From the NCBI GenBank assembly GCA_902362775.1, contig CABIXV010000001.1, positions 152,840-216,839 of the forward strand: 64,000 bases of DNA, in the 5' to 3' direction. Source of the stretch: Clostridiales bacterium. GTDB taxonomy: Bacteria; Bacillota; Clostridia; Oscillospirales; Oscillospiraceae. The notes under the pieces were generated by a model. That model made no database searches. It saw only the letters and a list, made by a program, of their open reading frames with translations, and was not told where the DNA came from. Within the stretch, counting starts at the first letter, position 1, and every line of letters starts with the position of its first letter. Of this stretch, positions 1 through 8,428 are shown one piece after another. The position numbers and the translations under genes were made by a program.

Positions 1-288
1 CTGGGTGACCTCCAGGTGATACTCCCGCCGGTCCTCGGGGGACTGAACCTTGCGGATATACCCCTTCTTGACCAGGCTGTTAATCTTATAGGCCGCATTT
101 GGAGGCGAGATGCGCATAAAGGTAGCAAACTCGTTGATGGTGGGACGGCCCAGGGCCTGGATAGTCTCCATGGCGAAGGTCTCCACCGTGGTCAAACTGG
201 CCTCCCGGTCCTGAAAGCGCCGAAAGATCTCCTGGTAAAAATGGAGCTTGAATTTGGTATACACGTTAAAAAAAGCTTGGTCCAGCAC
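1..288 (-). CDS. MarR-family regulator, FabT-like (3' end outside window)
   Basis: Ninety-six codons are visible and the C-terminal part is cut by the window edge. The protein has the MarR winged-helix layout: an N-terminal dimerisation helix, then TINEFATFMRISPPNAAYKI as the recognition region and SPEDRREYHLEVT as the wing. I chose the GTG at 288 because an in-frame stop lies about eight codons upstream and no ATG is available between. It is the last gene of the fatty acid operon, about 100 bp after fabZ. In Firmicutes FabT is a MarR protein that represses fab genes with acyl-ACP as co-repressor, so control of this operon is a reasonable inference. A different MarR role cannot be excluded. 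Confidence 0.75.
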   Translation of the reverse strand, partial: MLDQAFFNVYTKFKLHFYQEIFRRFQDREASLTTVETFAMETIQALGRPTINEFATFMRISPPNAAYKINSLVKKGYIRKVQSPEDRREYHLEVTQ

Positions 289-392
289 AACATCGCCCGC
301 TTTCCCGCAATGAGCGTATCAATCATTTTTGGGCTCTAAAAACCACTATTACTATATACCAGATAGGAGAAAAGGGCAACAGTTTCGCTGAT

Positions 393-830
393 CTATCGCG
401 CCGCATCGGTGATGGCAAAGGTGAGCTCCGCCACACAGGCCACCTGTCCATCCACCAGTGCTTTACATTCCCCGATGCCAACAGGCCCCCGCCGCTTGGT
501 CAGAACACACTCCATCTCCAGCACATCGCCGGGGACCACCTTCCGCTTAAAGCGGGCGTTTTTGATCCCGCCGAAGAGGGCCAGCTTGCCTCGGTTCTCC
601 GGCAGAGCGAGGATGGCCACCGCCCCCACCTGGGCCATAGCCTCCAGAATGAGGACACCGGGCATCACATGCTCCTGGGGGAAGTGGCCGCAAAAATAGG
701 GCTCCCCTACGCTGACGCACTTGCGGCCTTTGGCCCACTGGCCCGGCTCACAGTCCAGGATGCGGTCTACCAGGGCGAAAGGGTACCTGTGGGGCAGAAG
801 CTGGGCGATCTGATCAGAATTAAGTTCCAT
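393..830 (-). CDS. fabZ: 3-hydroxyacyl-ACP dehydratase FabZ
   Basis: A full-length 145-residue hot-dog-fold dehydratase that removes water from 3-hydroxyacyl-ACP in the cytosolic elongation cycle. The signature [14 protein letters not shown] is at residues 11-24. The catalytic pair is His49 in [12 protein letters not shown] and Glu63 in LILEAMAQ. It starts 3 bp after the fabF stop codon, so the two are cotranscribed and probably translationally coupled. No FabA-type isomerase is seen, so how unsaturated fatty acids are made is not shown by this cluster. Confidence 0.97.
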   Translation of the reverse strand: MELNSDQIAQLLPHRYPFALVDRILDCEPGQWAKGRKCVSVGEPYFCGHFPQEHVMPGVLILEAMAQVGAVAILALPENRGKLALFGGIKNARFKRKVVPGDVLEMECVLTKRRGPVGIGECKALVDGQVACVAELTFAITDAAR

Positions 831-833
831 CTC

Positions 834-2075
834 TTATTCCTCCCACTTTTTGAAGAGAATGCTGCCGTTGTGCCCGCCGAAGCCCAGAGAGTTGGACAGG
901 GCGTACCGAATGTCTGCCGTCCGGCCGGTATTGGGCACTACATCCAGGTCACACTCGGGATCGGGGACCTGGTAGTTGATGGTGGCGGGGACGAAGCCAT
1001 GATGGAGGGACAGGGCGGTGAAGATGGCCTCGATAGCCCCCGCCGCCCCCAAGGTATGGCCGGTCATCGACTTGGTAGAACTCATCATCAGATGGTAGGC
1101 GTGGTCCCCAAACACCGTCTTGACGGCGGTGGTCTCACCGGAGTCATTGAGATGGGTAGAGGTGCCGTGGGCATTGATATAGTCTACCTGTTCCGGGGAT
1201 ACCCCTCCATCGGCCAGGGCCAGCGCCATGGCCCTGGCCCCGCCAGAGCCGTCGGGCCGGGGGGCAGTCATGTGATAGGCGTCACAGGTGGCTCCATAGC
1301 CCAATACTTCAGCGTAGATCTTAGCGCCCCGCGCTAAGGCGTGGTCCAGCTCCTCCAGCAGGAGGATGCCGCAGCCCTCCCCCATAACGAAACCGCCCCT
1401 CTCCTGGTCAAAGGGGATGGAGGCCCGGTTGGGGTCTCCGTTCTGGCTCAGGGCCTTCATAGAGGTAAAGCCGCCTACGGCCAGGGGGGTGATGGACGCC
1501 TCTGTGCCGCCGCAGAGCATGACCTCGGCGTAGCCGTCCCGGATATAGTGGAAGGCGTCGCCCACAGCATTGGTGCCGCCCGCGCAGGCGGTGACGGGAC
1601 AGGTGCACATCCCCCGGAAGCCGGATCGGATAGCTACCTGGCCGGCGGCCATGTTGCAGATGCCGGTGGGAATGTAGAAGGGGGACACGCGGTCCCACCC
1701 CCGCTCCAGCCCGCGGCTGTGCTCCGCCTCGGTGATGGACAGCCCGCCGATACCGCTGGACACACTGACGCCGCAGCGGTCCGGGTCGGCGGAGGAGACA
1801 TCAAAGCCAGCATCGGCCAGCGCCTCCTGGGCCGCCACGGCGGCAAACTGGGTAAAGCGGCCCATCCGTTTGGCGTCCGCCTTTCCCAGCAGCTCCTCCG
1901 GGGCGAAGCCCTTGACCTCGGCGGCCAGCTTCACCTTCAGCTCCGAGGCGTCGAATTGTGTGATGGGGGCGATGCCGCACACGCCCTCCCGGACCGCCTG
2001 CCAGCTGTCGGGACAGGTAAGGCCCAAGGGGGTAACGGCCCCCATTCCAGTGATGACTACTCTACGTCGTTCCAT
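834..2075 (-). CDS. fabF: beta-ketoacyl-ACP synthase II FabF
   Basis: This condensing enzyme elongates acyl-ACP with malonyl-ACP. The thiolase-fold signature is complete: nucleophile Cys near residue 164 in VTACAGGTNAVG, first catalytic His in INAHGTSTHLND, second in MTGHTLGAAGAIE. The length of about 413 residues is normal. I start at the ATG at 2075 (MERRRVVITG) because GGGGGAGATAAC precedes it. An upstream GTG at 2093 has no ribosome binding site and would overlap the fabG stop. It lies between fabG and fabZ. Confidence 0.97.
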   Translation of the reverse strand: MERRRVVITGMGAVTPLGLTCPDSWQAVREGVCGIAPITQFDASELKVKLAAEVKGFAPEELLGKADAKRMGRFTQFAAVAAQEALADAGFDVSSADPDRCGVSVSSGIGGLSITEAEHSRGLERGWDRVSPFYIPTGICNMAAGQVAIRSGFRGMCTCPVTACAGGTNAVGDAFHYIRDGYAEVMLCGGTEASITPLAVGGFTSMKALSQNGDPNRASIPFDQERGGFVMGEGCGILLLEELDHALARGAKIYAEVLGYGATCDAYHMTAPRPDGSGGARAMALALADGGVSPEQVDYINAHGTSTHLNDSGETTAVKTVFGDHAYHLMMSSTKSMTGHTLGAAGAIEAIFTALSLHHGFVPATINYQVPDPECDLDVVPNTGRTADIRYALSNSLGFGGHNGSILFKKWEE

Positions 2076-2089
2076 GTTATCTCCCCCTC

Positions 2090-2833
2090 TCACATGGACA
2101 TGCCGCCGTCCACCGCCAGGACCTGGCCGGTGATATAGGCGGCCTGGTCGCTGGCCAGGAAGGCGACCGCCTGAGCCACTTCCTCCGCCGCGCCCAGACG
2201 CTGGGTAGGAATGGTGGGCAGCAGAGCGTCGCGGGCCGCCTGGGGCAGGGCGGCGGTCATATCCGTGTCAATAAATCCGGGGGCAACGGCGTTGACTGTG
2301 ACGCCTCTGGAGGCCAACTCCTTGGCCAGGGATTTGGTCATGCCAATCACGCCGGCTTTGCTGGCAGCGTAGTTTACCTGTCCGGCGTTGCCGTGGAGCC
2401 CCACCACCGAGCTGAGGTTGACAATGCGCCCATAGCGCTGCTTCATCATGGTCCTGGCCACCGCCTTCATGGTCAGGAAGGCTCCCTTCAAATTGGTATC
2501 CAGCACCTGGTCCCAGGCGTCCTCCTTCATAGTCATGAGCAGGCCGTCCCGGGTGATGCCGGCGTTGTTGACCAGGATGTGGACGGCTCCAAATTGCTGT
2601 AGGGCGGCATCCACAAGGGCCTTGACCTCATCCGTCTTAGATACGTCGCAGCGCATGGCGGCCGCCTTAGCGCCCAGAGCCTCGCAGGCGGCTGCCGTAT
2701 CCAGGGCGGCCTGCTCGTTGCCGGCGTAGCACAGCATGACATTGGCCCCGCCCCGGGCCAGCTCCAGACAAATGGCCCGGCCGATGCCGCGGCTGCCGCC
2801 TGTGACGACGGCGGTCTTTCCGGTAAAATTCAT
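2090..2833 (-). CDS. fabG: 3-oxoacyl-ACP reductase FabG
   Basis: A 247-residue NADPH-dependent short-chain dehydrogenase that reduces 3-oxoacyl-ACP. The cofactor motif TGGSRGIG is at residues 11-18, NNAG at 89-92, the catalytic Ser in LSSVVG near 141-142, and YAASK gives Tyr155 and Lys159. The start is the ATG at 2833, which overlaps the fabD stop in an ATGA arrangement and implies translational coupling. A longer in-frame extension upstream is only fabD read in another frame. Confidence 0.97.
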   Translation of the reverse strand: MNFTGKTAVVTGGSRGIGRAICLELARGGANVMLCYAGNEQAALDTAAACEALGAKAAAMRCDVSKTDEVKALVDAALQQFGAVHILVNNAGITRDGLLMTMKEDAWDQVLDTNLKGAFLTMKAVARTMMKQRYGRIVNLSSVVGLHGNAGQVNYAASKAGVIGMTKSLAKELASRGVTVNAVAPGFIDTDMTAALPQAARDALLPTIPTQRLGAAEEVAQAVAFLASDQAAYITGQVLAVDGGMSM

Positions 2834-3780
2834 TGATCTTTCTCCTTCATCAGCTGTTCCAGAGTGTTTTTCAGTCCTTCCACGTCCGCTGTACTCTCTA
2901 CGGCGCAGACAGGGAGTCCAGGTACTGTCTTGCGGACAAAGCCGCTGAGGGCTTTGCCCGGACCGATCTCCACGATGGCATCCACGCCCTGGTCGGCCAT
3001 GGATTGGATGGAATCCTCCATCCAAACGCTGCTCTGGACCTGTCGGACCAGCAGTTCGGGGATGGAGGGATCGTCCTCCCGGCGGGTCCGGCCCAGACAG
3101 TTGAACAGAACTGGGAACTGGGGCTGGCCGAAGGTGATCGTTTGGAAATAGTCTGCCAGCTCCTCCCCGGCGGGGGCCATCAGGGGGGTGTGGAAGGGAC
3201 CGCTTACCTTGAGAGGCATGGTCCGCTTGGCCCCCAACTCCTTGGCAATGAGGGCTGCCTGTTCCACCGCGGCCCGGTCGCCGCCGATGACCATCTGGCC
3301 GGGACAGTTGTAGTTGGCGATGACCACCGTGCCCAGGGCGGAGGCCCGCTGGCAGGCATCCTGGAGGGGTGCGCGGTCCAGGCCCAGGACCGCGACCATG
3401 GCGCTCTCTCGACCGCCTGCCGCCCGCTCCATGGCCTTGCCCCGGAAGGCCACCAGCCGGATGGCGGCAGCCGCATCAAAGACTCCGGCGGCGTGGAGGG
3501 CGGAGTATTCTCCCAGTGAGAGGCCGGCCGCCAGATTGGGGCAGATGCCGCGCTCCCGCAATACCGCCGTCAGACCGGCCGCGAAGGCCACCATGCAGGG
3601 CTGGGTGTACTGGGTCTGGTTCAGCACTCCGTCGGGGTCCTGAAAGCAGACCTGCTTTAAGTCAAATTCTACGGGAGCGCGGTCAAAGACGGCGCGAAAG
3701 GCGGGATATGCCTCATAGAGGTCAGCACCCATTCCTGGGTGCTGGCTGCCCTGTCCGGCGTAAAGAAAGCCAAGCTTCAT
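2830..3780 (-). CDS. fabD: malonyl-CoA:ACP transacylase FabD
   Basis: This enzyme moves malonate from CoA to ACP and supplies FabH and FabF. It is 316 residues long. The N-terminal LYAGQGSQHPGMG is typical. The nucleophile elbow reads GLSLGEYSAL with Ser88; many family members have His in place of that Leu, but the Leu form also occurs in Firmicutes. His197 in GPFHTPLMAPA completes the dyad. The ATG at 3780 overlaps the stop of the preceding flavoenzyme (ATGA), and the gene overlaps fabG by 4 bp at its end. Confidence 0.96.
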   Translation of the reverse strand: MKLGFLYAGQGSQHPGMGADLYEAYPAFRAVFDRAPVEFDLKQVCFQDPDGVLNQTQYTQPCMVAFAAGLTAVLRERGICPNLAAGLSLGEYSALHAAGVFDAAAAIRLVAFRGKAMERAAGGRESAMVAVLGLDRAPLQDACQRASALGTVVIANYNCPGQMVIGGDRAAVEQAALIAKELGAKRTMPLKVSGPFHTPLMAPAGEELADYFQTITFGQPQFPVLFNCLGRTRREDDPSIPELLVRQVQSSVWMEDSIQSMADQGVDAIVEIGPGKALSGFVRKTVPGLPVCAVESTADVEGLKNTLEQLMKEKDQ

Positions 3781-4865
3781 TGAGCGGCCCTCCATTCTTC
3801 CATGATTTGGTCCATCTGCTGACTGACAGTGGACAGTTGTGTGATTTCTCCGGCGTTGGAGCCGCAGAAAAACAGCCCGTTTTCCCAATCCCCCTGGACG
3901 GCGGCGATCAGGGCTCCGGAGATGCAGTAAGGGGTAGTCTTGGGGTTGCAGGGCACCAGGCAGTCGATACACCGCTTGGGGCTGGGCTGAAGCCCTGCCT
4001 CCACCCGGCGGATCAAAGGACTATGCAGGGCGCGGCCCGGCATCCCCACAGGGCTCTGGACGATGGTGATGTCCTCCGGCCTGGCCCTCAGGAGGGCCTC
4101 CTTATAGCCCTGACTGGCATCACATTCCTGGGTGGCGATAAAACGGGTGGCGAACTGGGCCCCGGCGGCCCCCTCTCTCATATAGCGGGCCATCTCGGCC
4201 CCATCCTTCACCCCGCCGGCCACAAAGACCGGGATGTCCCGCTGGTATTTCTCCCGGAAGGGGGCCAGCGCCTCCAGCACCTCCCGAAGCAGCTCGGAGA
4301 GCGGCCTGGGGCTTCCCTCCTGTGCCTGAAGGGCCTCCTCCTTGGTGAAGCCCAGATGCCCGCCGGCGAGGGGACCCTCCAGCACCACGAAGTCTGGGAT
4401 GCGCTGGAAGTGCCGGTCCCAGAGCCGGCTGATGACCGAGGCGGAACGCCCGCCGCTGACCACAGGGGCCAGGGCGGCGTCGCTCTCCGGAACCTCGGCG
4501 GCGATAGCTGGCAGGTCCCTGGGCAGACCGGCCCCGCAGACCACAGCGTCCACCCCGGCCTTCAGGGCGGTGCGGACGCTGTCCGCGTACTGAGTAGTGG
4601 CGACCATGGCGTTGATAGCCACCATGCCGGCTCCGCGGGCCAGCTCTTTGGCCCGCTTGACCTGGCGTGCCAGGGCCCGAAGGTTGGCCTCCTGGGTATT
4701 GCGGTAAAAATCAGGCTCCTGGAAGCCGCAGGCCGCTGTGGAGATAGTGCCCATCCCGCCTTTGGCGGCCACCGCCCCGGCCAGCCGGTCCAGGCTGACT
4801 CCAATGCCCATCCCGCCTTGAAGGATAGGCAGGGAGAGGGTCCTTCCTCGAATCGTTACCGCCAT
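3777..4865 (-). CDS. nitronate monooxygenase-type (NPD family) flavoprotein in the fab operon
   Basis: A 362-residue FMN TIM-barrel protein of the 2-nitropropane dioxygenase family, to which FabK also belongs. The FMN/phosphate-binding parts are visible: PILQGGMGIGVS near residue 14, VVCGAGLPRDLP, and GGVKDGAEMARYMREGA. A Cys-containing segment, RCIDCLVPCNPKTTPYCISG, lies near the C-terminus and is absent from classical FabK. It overlaps fabK by 10 bp and fabD by 4 bp, so it is made with the fatty acid enzymes. It could be a second enoyl reductase isozyme, or an enzyme that clears nitronates or odd acyl intermediates; the sequence does not decide. Confidence 0.85.
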   Translation of the reverse strand: MAVTIRGRTLSLPILQGGMGIGVSLDRLAGAVAAKGGMGTISTAACGFQEPDFYRNTQEANLRALARQVKRAKELARGAGMVAINAMVATTQYADSVRTALKAGVDAVVCGAGLPRDLPAIAAEVPESDAALAPVVSGGRSASVISRLWDRHFQRIPDFVVLEGPLAGGHLGFTKEEALQAQEGSPRPLSELLREVLEALAPFREKYQRDIPVFVAGGVKDGAEMARYMREGAAGAQFATRFIATQECDASQGYKEALLRARPEDITIVQSPVGMPGRALHSPLIRRVEAGLQPSPKRCIDCLVPCNPKTTPYCISGALIAAVQGDWENGLFFCGSNAGEITQLSTVSQQMDQIMEEWRAAQ

Positions 4866-5797
4866 TGCTGACCTGTCGCTTCCAGAACGGCCTTTCCGCC
4901 GGCATACAGATCCTCAAAGATCTGGCGCAGGGGCCGGATCTCATGGAGCATACCCGCCACTTGGCCGGACATGACGCTGCCGGTCTCTACGTCGCCGTCA
5001 AAGACCGCCCGGCGCAGGCCGCCCAGGGTGACCTTCTCCAGCTCCTCCAGAGAGGCTCCCCTCTTTTCCAGAAGCAGGTACTGTCTGGCCATCTTGTTCT
5101 TCAGCACCCGGACCGGGCCTCCGATGGACCGGCCGGTGACGGTGGTGTCGCTGTCCTTGGCCTTGAGCAGAGCCTGCTTGTAGTTGTCGTGGATGGGACA
5201 CTCCTCGCTGACCAGGAGACAGGTGCCGATCTGGACGCCGCAGGCCCCAAGGGCGAAGGCGGCGGCCAACTGGCGGCCGTCGGCCACGCCGCCGGCGGCG
5301 ATCACAGGCACGTCCACCGCGTCGATCACCTGGGGGACCAGGGCCATGGTGGTCATCTCTCCCACATGGCCGCCGGATTCCGTGCCCTCGGCGATGATGC
5401 CGTCCACCCCGTACCGGGACAGCCGTCGGGCCAGGATGGTGGCCGCTACCACGGGGAACACCTTGACCCCGGCCTCCTTCCAGGCGGGGATATACTTGCC
5501 GGGGTTGCCCGCTCCGGTGGTCACTACCTGTACCTTCTCCTGGGCGATGATCTGAGCCATCTGATCGGCGGCAGGATTCATCAGCATCAGGTTGACGCCG
5601 AAGGGCTTGTCCGTGAGGGAGCGGCACAGGCGGATCTGCTCCCGCAATTCCTCCGGCTCCCGGATGCCGCCGGCGGCGATGACGCCCAGGGCGCCCGCGT
5701 TGGAGCAGGCGGCGGCGAACTGGGGAGTGGCGATGTTGGCCATGCCCCCCTGGATAAAGGGAAACTCCGTTCCCAGGATCTCGTTCAGCTTTTTCAT
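4856..5797 (-). CDS. fabK: enoyl-ACP reductase II FabK
   Basis: A flavin-dependent enoyl-ACP reductase that catalyses the last step of each elongation cycle. It opens with LNEILGTEFPFIQGGMANIA, typical of FabK, followed by GVIAAGGIREPEELREQI, VTTGAGNPGKYIP, EGTESGGHVGE and AAGGVADGRQLAAAFALGA for the FMN phosphate site. The start is the ATG at 5797 behind GAGGAGAAGG. A TTG five codons upstream is less likely. The gene is 313 residues and follows fabH closely. No fabI is present in the window, so this is the obvious enoyl reductase. Confidence 0.93.
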   Translation of the reverse strand: MKKLNEILGTEFPFIQGGMANIATPQFAAACSNAGALGVIAAGGIREPEELREQIRLCRSLTDKPFGVNLMLMNPAADQMAQIIAQEKVQVVTTGAGNPGKYIPAWKEAGVKVFPVVAATILARRLSRYGVDGIIAEGTESGGHVGEMTTMALVPQVIDAVDVPVIAAGGVADGRQLAAAFALGACGVQIGTCLLVSEECPIHDNYKQALLKAKDSDTTVTGRSIGGPVRVLKNKMARQYLLLEKRGASLEELEKVTLGGLRRAVFDGDVETGSVMSGQVAGMLHEIRPLRQIFEDLYAGGKAVLEATGQQWR

Positions 5798-5808
5798 AGT
5801 CCTTCTCC

Positions 5809-6756
5809 TCAAGCAAATTCCACCAGGGCTCCGCCCCAGGTAAGTCCGCCGCCGAAGCCGACCACCAGGACCCGGCTGCCGGGGCCGACGGTGCCCGCCT
5901 CCTCCAGCTCGCTGAGGACCAGGGGGATGCTGGCCGCGGAGGTGTTGCCGTATTCGGCGATATTTTTATAGTATTTTTCCGGCGGAATATGGTATTTCCG
6001 GACCACCAGGTCGATGATCCGGGCGTTGGCCTGGTGAAAGACGAAGAAATCCACATCGTCCATAGTCTTTCCAGTCCTGGCTAGTACCTGGTCCACGCAC
6101 CAGGGCACCGCCTCCACGGCGAATTTAAAGACTCGGGTCCCCTCCATTTGAATAACCGAGGGCTCCCCAGTACCGGGGCCGGCGATACGCAGGATATGTT
6201 CATCCCCGTGGCAGCCCAAAACGGCGCTGATAGAGGGCCAGTCCTGTCGGCACTCTACCACAGCGGCTCCAGCCCCGTCCCCAAAGAGGATACAGGTGCT
6301 CCGGTCATTCCAGTCCACCATGCGGCTGAGTACCTCGGCTCCCACCACTAGGCCGTATTTTCTGGGGGAGGAATTGAGCAGGCACTCCATGGTATGCAGG
6401 GCAAAGAGGAATCCGGTGCAGGCGGCGTTCAGGTCAAAGCAGATGATGTCGTTGGGCAGCCCCAGCTCCCGCTGAAGGGCGCAGGCAGCGGAGGGCACGA
6501 TGGTGTCAGGACTGACAGTAGCCACAACACAGGCCCCGATCTCCTCCGGGGCCACCCCCGCTTTGTCCAGTGCCTGTCGGGCAGCGGCGGCGCACAGGCT
6601 GTTGTGGCTCTCGGTTTCACAGTGGTGCCGCCGGCGGATGCCGGTACGGCTGCTGATCCACGCGTCGTTGGTATCCATGATCTTGGACAGATCATCATTG
6701 GTCACTACATGGGCCGGGACACACCGGCCCATGCCTTTGATCTTGATCCCGTTCAT
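5809..6756 (-). CDS. fabH: beta-ketoacyl-ACP synthase III FabH
   Basis: This enzyme starts fatty acid synthesis by condensing an acyl-CoA primer with malonyl-ACP. It has 315 residues with the full Cys-His-Asn triad: Cys113 in LNAACTGFLFAL, His241 in VFHQANARI and Asn271 in YGNTSAASIP. Its primer preference (acetyl or branched) cannot be read from the sequence. The start overlaps the accA stop by 4 bp, so the acetyl-CoA carboxylase genes and the elongation genes form one continuous coupled operon. Confidence 0.97.
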   Translation of the reverse strand: MNGIKIKGMGRCVPAHVVTNDDLSKIMDTNDAWISSRTGIRRRHHCETESHNSLCAAAARQALDKAGVAPEEIGACVVATVSPDTIVPSAACALQRELGLPNDIICFDLNAACTGFLFALHTMECLLNSSPRKYGLVVGAEVLSRMVDWNDRSTCILFGDGAGAAVVECRQDWPSISAVLGCHGDEHILRIAGPGTGEPSVIQMEGTRVFKFAVEAVPWCVDQVLARTGKTMDDVDFFVFHQANARIIDLVVRKYHIPPEKYYKNIAEYGNTSAASIPLVLSELEEAGTVGPGSRVLVVGFGGGLTWGGALVEFA

Positions 6757-7577
6757 TGGCTCTCCTTCTGGGGAGCGGCCGCCCCCATTTTTCTGAATTT
6801 CTGGTAGCGGTTGGCGGCCAGATCGGCGGGCTTTTTCTTCAAAAGCTCCCCCAGATGGCGGCTGATAGCCTGGTCCACCTGCTCAAAGGTGATGGCAGGG
6901 GCCAAATGGGCGCCCCCCTGAGGTTCTGGGATGACGCTGTCCACCACCCCCAGCTCCAGCAGGTCCGGGGCGGTGAGCTTCATCAGCTGGCAGGCCTCCT
7001 CATGGCGGGCGGCGTCTTTCCACAGGATGGAGGCAAATCCCTCAGGGGACAGGATGGCGTACACCGCGTTCTCCAACATAAGAACCCGGTCGGCCACCCC
7101 TAGAGCCAGAGCGCCGCCGCTGTTCCCCTCGCCGGTAATCAGGGCGATGACCGGGACAGTGAGCTGGCTCATCTCCATCAGGTTCCGGGCGATAGCCTCC
7201 CCCTGCCCTCTGGCCTCGGCCTCCAGGCCGGGGTAGGCCCCGGAGGTATCAATAAAGGTGAGGATGGGACGGCCAAATTTTTCCGCCTGCCTCATCAGGC
7301 GCAGGGCCTTACGGTAGCCCTCCGGGTTGGGCATGCCAAAGTTACACTTCAGGTTTTCCTCCAGGTCCTTCCCCTTCCGGGTGCCGATGACCGTGACGGG
7401 CCGACCGTGGTACAGGGCGATACCGCCCAGAATGGCCGGGTCCTCACCGCACAGCCGGTCCCCTTTCTGCTCAAAAAAGTCGGTGAACAGGGCCTGGATA
7501 TAGTCGTTGATATTGGGCCGCTGGGGGTGCCGGGCGATGGCGACCCGCTGGGCGGCGGCGGTCAAGGTATCGCTCAT
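6753..7577 (-). CDS. accA: acetyl-CoA carboxylase carboxyltransferase alpha subunit
   Basis: This is the alpha half of the carboxyltransferase, which with AccD moves carboxyl from biotin to acetyl-CoA. It has 274 residues, shorter than the roughly 320 of E. coli and usual for Clostridia. Family motifs include RPNINDYIQALFTDFFEQKG, FIDTSGAYPGLEAEARGQGE and ITGEGNSGGALALGVADRVL, the oxyanion-hole region. It overlaps accD by 4 bp and fabH by 4 bp. Confidence 0.96.
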   Translation of the reverse strand: MSDTLTAAAQRVAIARHPQRPNINDYIQALFTDFFEQKGDRLCGEDPAILGGIALYHGRPVTVIGTRKGKDLEENLKCNFGMPNPEGYRKALRLMRQAEKFGRPILTFIDTSGAYPGLEAEARGQGEAIARNLMEMSQLTVPVIALITGEGNSGGALALGVADRVLMLENAVYAILSPEGFASILWKDAARHEEACQLMKLTAPDLLELGVVDSVIPEPQGGAHLAPAITFEQVDQAISRHLGELLKKKPADLAANRYQKFRKMGAAAPQKESQ

Positions 7578-8428
7578 GGGCGGCCTCCCTTCTGGTGGAG
7601 AAGGAGCAGTTGGGAGATGGTGTCCCTCAGCTTCGACCGGGGGACCACCTGGTCCACAAAGCCATGCTCCTCCTGGTACTCCGCCCGTTGGAAGCCCTCA
7701 GGCAGAGTTTGGCCAATGGTCTGCTGGATAACCCGGGGACCGGCAAAGCCAATGAGGGCTCCGGGCTCCGCCAGAATGATGTCCCCCAGGGAGGCAAAGC
7801 TGGCGGTGACCCCGCCGGTGGTGGGGTCGGTGAGGACGGAGATATAAAGCAGGCCCTTTTGTGAAAAGCGGGCAAGAGCCGCGCTAGTCTTGGCCATCTG
7901 CATCAGAGACAGGATGCCCTCCTGCATCCGAGCGCCGCCGCTGGCGGCAAAGAGGATGAGGGGCAGTTTATTTTTAGTGGCATACTCGATGCCCAAAGTG
8001 ACCTTTTCTCCCACAGCGGCGCTCATGGAGCCCATCAGAAACCGGCTGTCCAACACCCCTACCACGCACTTGCGGCCATCCACAGTGCCGGTGGCGATGA
8101 CGGCAGCTTCATTGAGGCCGGTTTTACGCCGGCTCTCCTCCAGCTTGGACTTGTAGCCGGGGAAGGATAAGGGATCGCCGGCGGGCAGCTTTTCAAACAG
8201 CTCCCGAAAAGAGCCGGAGTCCAAAATGGTGCTAAGGCGGTAATAGGCTCCGATGGGGAAGTGGTAGCCGCACAGAGGACAGACAAAGAGATTCTGGGAC
8301 ACGGCCTGCCGCTCACTGATCTGGGAACATTTGGGGCAGGTCATGGCCTTCTCATTGGGCACATAGCGTTCCCGCAGGGCCTTCATGGCCAGCAGGCGGG
8401 ACCGGCGCTGGGCAAAGATGTTGTTCAC
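7574..8428 (-). CDS. accD: acetyl-CoA carboxylase carboxyltransferase beta subunit
   Basis: The beta half of the carboxyltransferase, 284 residues. An N-terminal zinc ribbon with Cys31, Cys34, Cys50 and Cys53 is visible (CPKC...CPLCGYHF). The crotonase-fold core has FAASGGARMQEGILSLMQM and TDPTTGGVTASFASLGDI. It overlaps accC and accA by 4 bp each, which fits stoichiometric production of the enzyme subunits. Confidence 0.96.
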   Translation of the reverse strand: MNNIFAQRRSRLLAMKALRERYVPNEKAMTCPKCSQISERQAVSQNLFVCPLCGYHFPIGAYYRLSTILDSGSFRELFEKLPAGDPLSFPGYKSKLEESRRKTGLNEAAVIATGTVDGRKCVVGVLDSRFLMGSMSAAVGEKVTLGIEYATKNKLPLILFAASGGARMQEGILSLMQMAKTSAALARFSQKGLLYISVLTDPTTGGVTASFASLGDIILAEPGALIGFAGPRVIQQTIGQTLPEGFQRAEYQEEHGFVDQVVPRSKLRDTISQLLLLHQKGGRP

